DNA of 64,000 nucleotides from Trichocoleus sp. FACHB-40 (GTDB lineage Bacteria; Cyanobacteriota; Cyanobacteriia; Cyanobacteriales; FACHB-T130), in contig NZ_JACJPF010000111.1 in NCBI RefSeq assembly GCF_014695915.1, positions 1 through 64,000 on the forward strand, given 5' to 3'. Made by a program: the position numbers and the translations under genes. Positions 18,475 through 26,528 of the stretch are shown in pieces. How positions within the stretch are numbered: the first letter of the stretch is position 1; every line of letters begins with the position of its first letter. Under the pieces are notes generated by a model. That model was not told the DNA's origin. It did not search any database and worked only from the letters and a program-made list of their open reading frames with translations.

Positions 18475-18993
18475 TTAAGCAACAGCAGAAGCAGCACGAT
18501 CGAAGTAGCTGGACACTTCAGACATCAACTGGCTGCAATCGCCTTGGCTGATACCACTGGGGTCGTTGGCGATCTTGATCGCTGCATCCTTCATCTTTTG
18601 AACGCCTGCGGCAACCGAACCACCGGGTACACCCAGTGCTTGGTAGGTTTCGCGAAGACCGTTCAAGCAGCGGTCATCCAACACGCTGGAATCACCAGCC
18701 AGGGTGGCATAGGTAACGTAGCGCAGGATGATTTCCATATCGCGCAAGCAAGCAGCCATGCGACGGTTGGTGTATGCGTTGCCGCCGGGGGAGATCAGTT
18801 GGGGCTGCTCTTCAAACAAAGCACGAGCTGCGTTGGCAACGATGGTGGAAGCGTTGCTGGTGATGCGGTTAACGGTATCCAGACGCTTGTTGCCATCTTT
18901 GACCATGTTGGTCAGGGCATCCAGTTGCTCGGTGCTCAGGAATTCACCTTTAGAGTCAGCCTGAGAAACCACCTTGGCGAATGCATCTAACAT
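18475..18993 (-). CDS. cpcB: C-phycocyanin beta subunit
   Basis: A 172-residue beta chain, first gene of the operon. It starts [20 protein letters not shown]. Cys82 ([10 protein letters not shown]) and Cys153 (QGDCSQLM) are the two bilin attachment sites; Asn72 (the residue methylated in known beta chains) is also present in [14 protein letters not shown] 18993 has AGGAGAT about eight bases upstream on the minus strand, a strong ribosome binding site fitting a very highly expressed gene. Confidence 0.98.
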   Translation of the reverse strand: MLDAFAKVVSQADSKGEFLSTEQLDALTNMVKDGNKRLDTVNRITSNASTIVANAARALFEEQPQLISPGGNAYTNRRMAACLRDMEIILRYVTYATLAGDSSVLDDRCLNGLRETYQALGVPGGSVAAGVQKMKDAAIKIANDPSGISQGDCSQLMSEVSSYFDRAASAVA

Positions 18994-19935
18994 GAACTCA
19001 ATCTCCTACTGATATTCGTTGAGTGTGATTTTTAAAACACGGTTTTAGTCGATGCGGAAAGGTCAAAATCAGACATCAGCCAAAATACACCTTTCAAGTT
19101 GCTCTCTCATCCCGCTTGTCACTTCACACGTGGGCAACAAAACGGTTGTCATGGAAATATGAGAAAAGTTCGTCCTTTTATGAGAGGTAGGCTTGCCTTG
19201 CTAAATCGGTGTTTTGTTTAACGTTTGTCTTTTATTGATCCCTCCGGTTATTTTTATACAACGCCTTTGGGACTTTGTGTTTTTAAGATTTGTGAATTTA
19301 TTTCAAGACCAATGAATAAAAGTTCAAATCCTTTATACATAAGGCTTGTAGCTGTTAATTATTGCCTATGATACACATATATCGTTACAAAAACCTTAAG
19401 TGTTTATACCCAAGAGTTATAAAATTACTATCTTTATACTTTTTTAATATTCGCTTAGAAACTAGATGGAGCAATCATTTTTAGAGAAAGACATCATATT
19501 TTCTCTAGAGTCGATTTGTAAAGATATTTAAATAAAAACATCTCGGATTTTGAGTTCAGATGCAGCAATCTGTCGCCGCACCACCTGCAAAAAAGTCAAA
19601 AATGCCGGGGGAGGGGAAAAAGGTAAAAGGCAATTATGTAAAAAGCATAAAAATTTAGGTGCGTTACTCAGTAGCGGTGTATTACGGCTACTGAGTAACT
19701 GGCTAAGTAATAGCGCGATCGCTCACCCACCCCAGAAAAAACTAGCCTCAAGAGCAGTTTCCATGAGAAGCACCACTTGATGTTGCTCTTGGGTGAGTGC
19801 TTGCAATAGGGCGAATAACGCGATCGCGCTATTCGTGGCAATTTCTTGTAGAGAAACCACAACTGCATAACCCAACTCCAAATTTACTGGCTTGCCGAGG
19901 CGGTTTTGTCCAATACCCTTGCAATATATTTTTCT
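18994..19935. promoter_or_regulatory. cpc operon leader/promoter region and spacer
   Basis: Over 900 bases upstream of cpcB hold no recognised gene. The part 19000-19550, AT-rich toward its far end, should contain the cpc promoter(s) and a long leader, as is usual for cpc operons; I could not pick a promoter with confidence. Further upstream is a perfect 13-bp hairpin (19663-19699) and a GAATA-ACGCGATCGCGC-TATTC palindrome around two overlapping HIP1-like cores (about 19813-19834). Small frames here overlap on both strands and match nothing. Confidence 0.5.
19663..19699. repeat. Perfect hairpin GTTACTCAGTAGC / GCTACTGAGTAAC
   Basis: Thirteen-base arms at 19663-19675 and 19687-19699 are exact reverse complements with an 11-base loop. 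It lies about 240 bases past the stop of the pseudouridine synthase gene. There is no T-run directly after it on either strand, so a repeat remnant is as likely as a terminator. Confidence 0.6.
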
Positions 19936-20865
19936 TTAAAAAGAGGGAATTCGCCGTCGGAGAACCTCCAGCAGAGTAGTGAAGCTGCCAGGCAAAGGGG
20001 CAGTCACCTCTACTAAATCTCCTGATAGGGGATGTTCCAACCTGAGTCGCCAAGCGTGCAGTGCTTGACCAGGTAAATTAACTCCCACTGAATGACCAGA
20101 ACTGTAAACGCGATCGCCAACGATGGGATGACCGATGTAGGCGCTGTGAACCCGAATTTGGTGGGTGCGACCAGTTTCCAGTTGGTAAAGCATCAAAGTG
20201 TAGTTTCCCAGGCGTTCCTGCACCCGCCAGTGAGTCACTGAAGGTCGTCCTCCCTTCTCTTCCGGGACAACAGCCATTTTCTTGCGGTCTACCGGATGAC
20301 GACCGATGGGTTGGTCAATAGTGCCGCTTTCGGTGCGCGGCGAACCATAGGCAACGCCTAAATATTCCCGACGTGCAGTTTTAGCTTTCAGTTGCGCTTG
20401 CAGATGTTGGTGCGCTTGGTCGGTTTTGGCAACAACCATCGCCCCGGTGGTATCTTTATCGAGACGGTGGACAATTCCCGGACGCTGCACGCCACCAATT
20501 TCCGCAAGGGGACAATGGGATAAAAGGGCGTTGACGAGGGTTCCGGCTTCGTGTCCGGCAGAGGGGTGAACAACTAAACCAGCAGGTTTGTTGATAATAA
20601 TCAGGGAATCGTCTTCGTAAAGAATATCCAGGGGGATAGCTTCTGCTTCCAGGTCGAGGGGAATAGCTTCTGGGATAGCTAGGGAGATGCGATCGCCTGC
20701 TTGCACAGCTGCTTTTTTGGAAGTGCAGACAGTATCGTTAATCTGCACGTTGCCTTCTTCGATCAGCTTTTGGATGCGCGATCGCGATAAATCTGATAAT
20801 TCTTGAGAAAGATAGCGGTCGATACGGGTGTTGGTTTCTTGAACTTCTAAATTAATTTCTGTCAC
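19936..20865 (-). CDS. RluA/RluD-family 23S rRNA pseudouridine synthase
   Basis: A 309-residue pseudouridine synthase. An S4 RNA-binding domain spans about 12-75 (IDRYLSQELSDLSRSRIQKL), and the catalytic domain contains HRLDKDTTGAMVVAKT with the active Asp. Further family blocks: LIINKPAGLVVHP, YQLETGRTHQIRVH, LHAWRLRL. The start is GTG at 20865, overlapping the TGA of the Uma2 gene (GTGA), so translation is probably coupled. RluD modifies positions 1911/1915/1917 in E. coli; the exact target here is assumed by family. Confidence 0.9.
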   Translation of the reverse strand: MTEINLEVQETNTRIDRYLSQELSDLSRSRIQKLIEEGNVQINDTVCTSKKAAVQAGDRISLAIPEAIPLDLEAEAIPLDILYEDDSLIIINKPAGLVVHPSAGHEAGTLVNALLSHCPLAEIGGVQRPGIVHRLDKDTTGAMVVAKTDQAHQHLQAQLKAKTARREYLGVAYGSPRTESGTIDQPIGRHPVDRKKMAVVPEEKGGRPSVTHWRVQERLGNYTLMLYQLETGRTHQIRVHSAYIGHPIVGDRVYSSGHSVGVNLPGQALHAWRLRLEHPLSGDLVEVTAPLPGSFTTLLEVLRRRIPSF

Positions 20866-21557
20866 AGTTGCGTTGGATCAATTCCTCTTTCTTGAAGTAA
20901 AGCACGTAAAGCTTGCAGTTGGCTTTCAGCTTCTTCGGCTCTTGCCTCAGCTTGTTCTGCTCGTTGTCGCTCTTGTTCTCGTTGTTGAGCTAGTTCTACA
21001 TAACTAGCAAACTGCTGTCCATCAGGATAATAAAGAACGAGTTCGGTGTTAGATAGCTCAAATCTTATTCCCAATCGCGGACTTACCCAACCTAACATTT
21101 CCTCAATCTCTTCTAATTCCTCCCCAGAGCGCAGCCAACCTGTCAATTCACCGCTATCTGGGTCATATAAATAGTATTCTTCCACCCCATAGCGTTCATA
21201 AAATTTGTATTTCTTGATCATCTCTTTGGCAGTATTGCCTGGAGATAGTATTTCAAACACTACTTGCGGAGGAATATTATTTTCCCGCCACTGTTGATAG
21301 GAGCCGCGATCGCCTTTTGGTCTTCCAAAAACCACCATAACATCTGGAGCTATTCTGGTCTTGTTGTCGCCTTGAATGGGATACCAAAGTAAGTCGCCAG
21401 CGACGAATACATCGGGATCATTTTGAAATAACGCATCTAATCCCCCCTGAGTGGTAACAATGTAGCGAAACTGCTTGGTATTATCTGACATTGGCTGTCC
21501 GTCGCTGTCGGGATAGATAATTTCTTCTTTGAGAAGAGATTGCGGCTGTGTAACCAT
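20862..21557 (-). CDS. Uma2 family protein (PD-(D/E)XK nuclease fold)
   Basis: A 231-residue Uma2/DUF820 protein closely related to the one at 11475: both share EEIIYPDSDGQPM, DNTKQF, IAPDVMVVFGRPKGDRGSY (here) and VVFEILSPGN. The C-terminus is a coiled coil rich in E, Q, R and A (about 190-220). It ends in a 4-base overlap with the pseudouridine synthase start. Role of the family is unproven. Confidence 0.85.
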   Translation of the reverse strand: MVTQPQSLLKEEIIYPDSDGQPMSDNTKQFRYIVTTQGGLDALFQNDPDVFVAGDLLWYPIQGDNKTRIAPDVMVVFGRPKGDRGSYQQWRENNIPPQVVFEILSPGNTAKEMIKKYKFYERYGVEEYYLYDPDSGELTGWLRSGEELEEIEEMLGWVSPRLGIRFELSNTELVLYYPDGQQFASYVELAQQREQERQRAEQAEARAEEAESQLQALRALLQERGIDPTQL

Positions 21558-21640
21558 AACTTTACCTTTGTTGTTGGTATGTTTTGGAGTGTATCTTTTT
21601 TGAAGCGCGATCGCACTTTATAAATCAGGCCACTTCAGAG

Positions 21641-23020
21641 TTATTTGTTAGGGGGTTGGCGATGAGATTTGGCTTGTGAGACAATACGCGATCGCTTAAA
21701 AACCCAAATTGCTAATAGCGCCACTAGAATACATAGAAACCCGATACCTATGCTGATGCTGGCAGAGGTGGTAATATTGAATAATGCGGCATTTTTAGGT
21801 GATAGCGTACCATCAGTTTTTTTGAATGGTTGCTGTGTAATTCCTTCGACAAATGGGGAAACTGTGGACGCAGCTATTGAGGCTGTTCCTATGCCTACGC
21901 CTGCTAATCCGACGAAAACTTGGAAGTTGCGATCGCGTTCTGCTTGTTCAATCTCTACTATGCCCCGAATCGTATTTGTGACGTTTTCTAAAATACTTAC
22001 TCCTGGGCGCAGGCTGACAGCATCTTTTTCTAACTGAGCTTTGTATTTTTTGGTTGCAATTTTGCTAAATTCTTGTAAAAATTTCTCATTATTTAAAAAT
22101 TGTTCGCGTTGTTTTTCGTAGTTTAGCAAATTGACTTCAATGGTATGTTGTTGAATTTCCAGATAATTAATCTCCCGCACATAAGAAGACAGGTTATTTA
22201 TATTTGTTTGTAAATCGTTTTTGAGTTGTTTTAACGAGCGTTGAGATAGATTGCTAAAGTTGGGAAATGGTTGATTAAATTTATTTAACAGCCTTGATTT
22301 TAGTTCCCTCCCCTGTGCATAAGCCCAAAGAATTTTATGGCGACAGTAAAATAGGTATCGCCACGCATTGTAATATCCGGCAGCTTTAGCAAAGGTTGCT
22401 TCATCGGGATAAAAAATAATTAAGACATGACTGTTATTTTCTATCGCTTCCCATTTCTGTACACCGCGCCATAGTTCAAGGACTTTACCGCCGAGAAAGT
22501 TTCCTTCTTCTTTATATTGATAGTCTTTACCTATTATAGATTTGTAAGCTTTATGTGCTAAATCTTGATTTATATCTGTGGATGAATCTACCCATCCAGA
22601 AATCATCCAAGTTTGTCCTAAAAAGCCTTCTTTGGAAAGGATAAGGGGGTCTATTCTTTCGTCAGTTTTAGTAATAGCCGTTGCAAATTCAGGTAAAATT
22701 GCTGATTTTTTAATTTTAGTAATAATAGGCTCAAGTTCAGAGTCGGTGTATTTACCATCAACAGAACAGCTAAATCGCAGACAGTTTGTATCGCCTAAAT
22801 TTGTGCGGACATAAGAACCATCAGTGGCATAATTGTAAAGGCTTTTATCAAAATCAATACGATTATCTGGTTGTTTATCGTTTTTAAAATGTCCTTGTAA
22901 ATTAAGTAGTTTTGTCCAGTAATCCTTGTATGGTTCGCGGATTCCCGCTTCATCTTCGCCTAAATCTTCTCTTAGGTTATAGATAAATAAATCGAGGGTG
23001 GGATACTCTAAGTTTGTCAT
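21641..23020 (-). CDS. Two-TM protein of a CHAT/TPR-associated (CATRA-like) system
   Basis: A 459-residue protein of no assigned function. Residues 1-240 are a mixed alpha/beta soluble region (for example WMISGWVDSS, VLIIFYPDEATFAKAAGYYN, WRYLFYCRHKILWAYAQGRE). Residues 250-365 are helical and coiled-coil like. Two membrane segments near the C-terminus, about 368-388 and 419-441, form a hairpin ending in a basic tail. It is third in a minus-strand set after a TPR-CHAT protein and a 135-residue protein. This set matches the layout of predicted caspase/TPR-associated conflict systems, in which the membrane protein would be the effector or sensor. Homology rests on layout and my recollection of such proteins, not on a search. 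Confidence 0.55.
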   Translation of the reverse strand: MTNLEYPTLDLFIYNLREDLGEDEAGIREPYKDYWTKLLNLQGHFKNDKQPDNRIDFDKSLYNYATDGSYVRTNLGDTNCLRFSCSVDGKYTDSELEPIITKIKKSAILPEFATAITKTDERIDPLILSKEGFLGQTWMISGWVDSSTDINQDLAHKAYKSIIGKDYQYKEEGNFLGGKVLELWRGVQKWEAIENNSHVLIIFYPDEATFAKAAGYYNAWRYLFYCRHKILWAYAQGRELKSRLLNKFNQPFPNFSNLSQRSLKQLKNDLQTNINNLSSYVREINYLEIQQHTIEVNLLNYEKQREQFLNNEKFLQEFSKIATKKYKAQLEKDAVSLRPGVSILENVTNTIRGIVEIEQAERDRNFQVFVGLAGVGIGTASIAASTVSPFVEGITQQPFKKTDGTLSPKNAALFNITTSASISIGIGFLCILVALLAIWVFKRSRIVSQAKSHRQPPNK

Positions 23021-23138
23021 CTAAATAATATTATGTTGCTAATACCGTTATTTGGAAATTTATAGGTTAGGTGAGTTTCCTGACGTTATTGGCTTTCTTC
23101 CCCATATAACTTCTCCCCTATTGGGATAGCTTCCGGTT

Positions 23139-23163
23139 CCCCCTTCCCTAATAGGGAAGGGGG
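23139..23163. repeat. Hairpin CCCCCTTCCCT-AAT-AGGGAAGGGGG
   Basis: A perfect 11-base stem lies in the 210-base spacer between the 135-residue gene and the two-TM gene, followed by CTAGGGGGTTAG. It belongs to the C-rich intergenic repeats also seen at 26403-26435, 43520-43580 and inside the gene at 49315-49352. Confidence 0.75.
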
Positions 23164-23230
23164 CTAGGGGGTTAGGTTTCGACTTCGCTAACAACATCCG
23201 TTTATTAACCCAACTTACCCTCTAAGTTCT

Positions 23231-23638
23231 CTAATGAATACATGAGTCGGCTACGACTGCTATTTCTTGTTTTTTCTCTTTCGATTTTTCTACAGGGTCG
23301 GAATCTTTAAAAATGTTAACTGCAATATTACTTAATCCTTCGGTGGGAGTTGCATCGGGTTGATTTTGTTTGTCGGGTGAGTCATACCTATTCATTTCTT
23401 TAGGTTGGTACTTATTCACGGTATCCTGATAGACTTTTTCGTAGGCTGTAACCAGACGCTTATGTTTAGCTAGTTCCAAGAGGGAATTTACTGCTGTTTC
23501 GGTGTCAGATTCAAATGTTTCACCCACTTGATTAATTTTCTTTTGTAAATCGGATGATAAAGCTTCTGTTTGTTCGGCTAAAGCTTGGAGAAAGGCGTAA
23601 ACGGCGATCGCTTGCGAATATTTGAGGTTAACTGTCAT
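23231..23638 (-). CDS. Small helical protein, possible CATRA-associated small protein
   Basis: A 135-residue protein with no recognised catalytic motif. Residues 1-80 look like an alpha-helical bundle (AVYAFLQALAEQTEALSSDL, LLELAKHKRLVTAYEKVYQD). Residues 80-135 are polar, charged and probably disordered, with KSKEKKQE near the end. It lies between the TPR-CHAT gene (162 bases upstream) and the two-TM gene. In the predicted caspase/TPR-associated systems a short helical protein fills exactly this position, so an adaptor role is inferred. Confidence 0.5.
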   Translation of the reverse strand: MTVNLKYSQAIAVYAFLQALAEQTEALSSDLQKKINQVGETFESDTETAVNSLLELAKHKRLVTAYEKVYQDTVNKYQPKEMNRYDSPDKQNQPDATPTEGLSNIAVNIFKDSDPVEKSKEKKQEIAVVADSCIH

Positions 23639-23670
23639 AATTTATGCGGGTAAAAATAAGTTTGAAAAAC

Positions 23671-23790
23671 GCAAAAATGCCCGACGACTAAAGTCAAGGG
23701 GGAACAAACGAAGTTCGCCTGTGCGGGCTAATATAAAGCCTGCGTAGACAGGCTTTGTTTCTGGAGCATCGACCGCAACAGGAGTGTGGG
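23671..23790. repeat. Dispersed palindromic intergenic repeat
   Basis: The stretch begins GCCCGACGACTAAAGTCAAG and contains GTTCGCCTGTGCGGGCTAAT and AAAGCCTGCGTAGACAGGCTTTG; the last part folds (AAAGCCTG/CAGGCTTT). It is related to the repeat at 445-570. It separates the CHAT gene from the next gene in the putative operon. Confidence 0.65.
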
Positions 23791-23800
23791 CATACTCTCT

Positions 23801-26338
23801 CTATATTTTACCAGTGAGAATGAAACCAGCCCAGTGATAAGGATCTTCAAAAGGTGGCTGAAATGTCCTCATTTTAGCCAGGTCGCGTTGGATTTTAGCA
23901 GCGAAACCTTTTAATAATTTGCTATCAGCCGGATGAAGTTTTGCTAGTTCTTCGGCAAGATTGAGATACCATTGAGCTAATTTAGGATAAGAGAGTTTAC
24001 GCAGCCAATTTTGAGCTTTTTTTAGGGCGATCGCGGGGGTTTCTCCGGCTGCGATGAAGGTGTAGAATTGAATCATTAGCAAAGCTGTGGATTGCTCGTC
24101 AACGTTCCAGAGAGTGCTGACGACGCAACTGGCACGTTTTGCCAGGAAAGCACTGACTAAACCGACATATTCATCAATTAGGTTTTGTTGACTGGCGATC
24201 CCAGATTCGCAAGCACAAAGGCAAATTAAACTGTATTTACTAAAGTCTAAATTATTACTTTGGCTGAAGTTATCCTCTAGAGTTAACTTGTCTGTATCTG
24301 CTAAAAGCAAAGCTGAATTTTGCGGCTGTTCGATATCGTGGTAGCCATGTCCGGTAAAATTGAAGGTGTCGCTATCACCTGCGAGTTTCTGAATGATTTC
24401 GTCTCTGGTGAGGGGTGGAATCTCTAGTTGTTCGTACTGGGGATGTAGCTGGGAAATAGCTAAATTTTGAATAGTAGCAAAAGGCAAGTCGCGGCGCGGG
24501 TTTTCTACATTTAAAATGTTGGTGGGTTTAGGATATTCTCCTATTTGTTGCAAGTGTATCCCTATTTGAAAACTGGGTAAATAGGCGATAGTGCGGCCGT
24601 AAAATAGGTAATGTAGGGGTAATAAATGTAAGTCGCGGTGAGGAATTAGAATTAATTTGTTAACCAACGGAGGTAGCTTGTCCACTATTTTCTTAATCTC
24701 AAGAATTTTACGTAACTTTTCCAGTCGGGAAGATATTTTAGTTCGCCAGGGTAACTCTGCTTTAGTAGCAGGAGTCTGGGGCGTGTTACGGTAGGTTTGA
24801 TAGTCGCTTTTCCATTCTTTAAACCAAGTTTCAAATTCATCGATTTTCTCAGTGATAACGTGCAAATCTTGATTGTCTATGAGGATAAATGTGGTAATCG
24901 TTAGGGGGCTGATGTGCCAGTAAATGACAGCAGTTTTAGGATTCAATAGTTGTTGCATTTGCTGGTAGCTGGGGCTGGGAACATCATAATCCCAACCTTC
25001 GCGCAGCCAAGATAAACAAGTATTCTTGCGCTTTTCTGCTGTCTCTAAAGCTGCTATTTGTTGGTGCTTTTCTGGCGATTGGGCGAGGATATCTACTCTC
25101 AATTGCGTAAAGGCGGCAAATTTGCGCTCAAGGTTGATTTTTTGGGTTTCAAATTCGCAGCGTCGCAGCAACTCATCAAGCTGCTGTCTCCCTTTTTCTA
25201 ATTCTCGATCGAATGTCTGGGTGTCACCCAAGTAACTACAAATTTTCAACAAGTATTGCAATACTGTCAAATGTCTCAAGGGAAACTGTTCAAATGTTAG
25301 CTGTTCTAATGCTTTGGTAGAAGTTTTTTTAGCCTTCAGCCAGTAAGGAAAAGGGTTTTGCTGCGTTTTTACTAATAAGTCCCAGTTGTTCCAAGCTTCG
25401 TGATAATCAGGTTTAAATTCAATCGCTTTGTCGTAAGATGCGATCGCTTCCTCAAATTTACCTACCTTACGCAGCGCAAGTCCCCAGGCGTACCAAGCAT
25501 CGTGATAGTCAGGTTTAAATTCAATCGCTTTGTCGTAAGATGCGATCGCTTCCTCAAATTTACCTAAGCTATCCAGCGCAAGTCCCCGGTTGTACCAAGC
25601 TGAGTCTTTGTCAGGTTTAAATTCAATCGCTTTGTCGTAAGATGCGATCGCTTCCTCAAATTTACCTAAGCTATCTAGCGCAACTCCCCGGTTGTTCCAA
25701 GCCTCGTGAAAGTCAGGTTTAAATTCAATCGCTTTGTCGTAAGATGCGATCGCTTCCTCAAATTTCCCTAAGCTATACAGCGCAACTCCCCGGTTAGCCC
25801 AAGCTTCGTAACAGTCAGGTTTAAATTCAATCGCTTTGTCGTAAGATGCGATCGCTTCCTCCGATTTCCCTGAATTACCCAGCGTAGCTCCCCGGTTGTA
25901 CCAAGCATCGTGAAAGTCAGGTTTAAATTCAATCGCTTTGTCGTAAGATGCGATCGCTTCTTCATAGCGTTTCAATCCATATAACGCAATTCCTCTACCT
26001 CGCCAATCTTCATAATCTTGGGGTTCAATTTTAATAGTTTTCTCAAAGCCTGCGATCGCCTCCTCATTCTGCTGCAATTGTTGATAAGCCAAACCACGCC
26101 TAGCCAACGCCAAAATGTAGTCAGGCTGAAGAAGCAAAGCACGATCCAGAAATTCAACTGACTTTTTATAATCCTTTAATCGATAGTAAGCTAAACCACA
26201 CCCATACCATGCTTTTGGGTTTTGCTGTTCCAGTAGCATTGCTTGCTGAAATAGTTTTAATGCTGCTTCGTATTCCCCGCGATCTAGTTTCTCATGTGCT
26301 TGCTCTAGCAGGGTTTTTCGGCTGGGGTTCTGTGTCAT
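23801..26338 (-). CDS. TPR-CHAT domain protein (caspase-like protease)
   Basis: An 845-residue protein. Nine TPR units fill about 5-330; six contain an identical core EEAIASYDKAIEFKPD. A helical linker (330-560) leads to a C-terminal CHAT domain, a caspase/separase-clan peptidase fold. The catalytic dyad is visible: His664 in FNFTGHGYHD and Cys710 in LICLCACESG, followed by VVSTLWNVDE and AQWYLNLAEELAKLHP. No signal peptide or membrane segment. The ATG at 26338 is chosen over TTG at 26347. It is the first gene of a set with a small helical protein and a two-TM protein, suggesting a regulated proteolysis or cell-death/defence module; the TPR part would hold the partner or sense the trigger. 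Confidence 0.85.
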   Translation of the reverse strand: MTQNPSRKTLLEQAHEKLDRGEYEAALKLFQQAMLLEQQNPKAWYGCGLAYYRLKDYKKSVEFLDRALLLQPDYILALARRGLAYQQLQQNEEAIAGFEKTIKIEPQDYEDWRGRGIALYGLKRYEEAIASYDKAIEFKPDFHDAWYNRGATLGNSGKSEEAIASYDKAIEFKPDCYEAWANRGVALYSLGKFEEAIASYDKAIEFKPDFHEAWNNRGVALDSLGKFEEAIASYDKAIEFKPDKDSAWYNRGLALDSLGKFEEAIASYDKAIEFKPDYHDAWYAWGLALRKVGKFEEAIASYDKAIEFKPDYHEAWNNWDLLVKTQQNPFPYWLKAKKTSTKALEQLTFEQFPLRHLTVLQYLLKICSYLGDTQTFDRELEKGRQQLDELLRRCEFETQKINLERKFAAFTQLRVDILAQSPEKHQQIAALETAEKRKNTCLSWLREGWDYDVPSPSYQQMQQLLNPKTAVIYWHISPLTITTFILIDNQDLHVITEKIDEFETWFKEWKSDYQTYRNTPQTPATKAELPWRTKISSRLEKLRKILEIKKIVDKLPPLVNKLILIPHRDLHLLPLHYLFYGRTIAYLPSFQIGIHLQQIGEYPKPTNILNVENPRRDLPFATIQNLAISQLHPQYEQLEIPPLTRDEIIQKLAGDSDTFNFTGHGYHDIEQPQNSALLLADTDKLTLEDNFSQSNNLDFSKYSLICLCACESGIASQQNLIDEYVGLVSAFLAKRASCVVSTLWNVDEQSTALLMIQFYTFIAAGETPAIALKKAQNWLRKLSYPKLAQWYLNLAEELAKLHPADSKLLKGFAAKIQRDLAKMRTFQPPFEDPYHWAGFILTGKI
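25407..25970. repeat. Tandem 102-bp repeats encoding TPR units
   Basis: Six nearly identical blocks at 102-base spacing encode the TPR cores. The shared part runs TCAGGTTTAAATTCAATCGC, then TTTGTCGTAAGATGCGATCG, and each copy carries one HIP1 site. Identity extends to synonymous positions, which indicates recent duplication or gene conversion rather than selection on protein alone. Copy number may vary among strains. Confidence 0.9.
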
Positions 26339-26402
26339 CTGCTTCAAGTTTGACGTTGCTATTTATCAGTTTGACGCAGGGATGGGGAAAATGGGAAAGA
26401 CG

Positions 26403-26435
26403 ATCCCCCCAACCCCCCTTGAAAAGGGGGGCTAA
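26403..26435. repeat. C-rich intergenic hairpin (CCCCCCTT-GAA-AAGGGGGG)
   Basis: A perfect 8-base stem lies between the aspartokinase stop and the CHAT gene start (arms 26413-26420 and 26424-26431). It could act as a terminator of the upstream gene on the minus strand, but no T-run follows, and it belongs to a dispersed repeat family. Confidence 0.65.
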
Positions 26436-26528
26436 GAGGATGGAATCGGGTTATTATGAACCGTGAAAAAGGAACAAGGGGAGAGAATGCGATCGCCTTT
26501 ATTAATTAACAAAATTAGCTAGGAAATT

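Noticed and set aside
25407-25970. CRISPR-like periodic repeats
   Set aside because: The 102-bp period, high identity over most of the unit and continuous reading frame show that these are TPR-coding repeats, not repeats with unrelated spacers.
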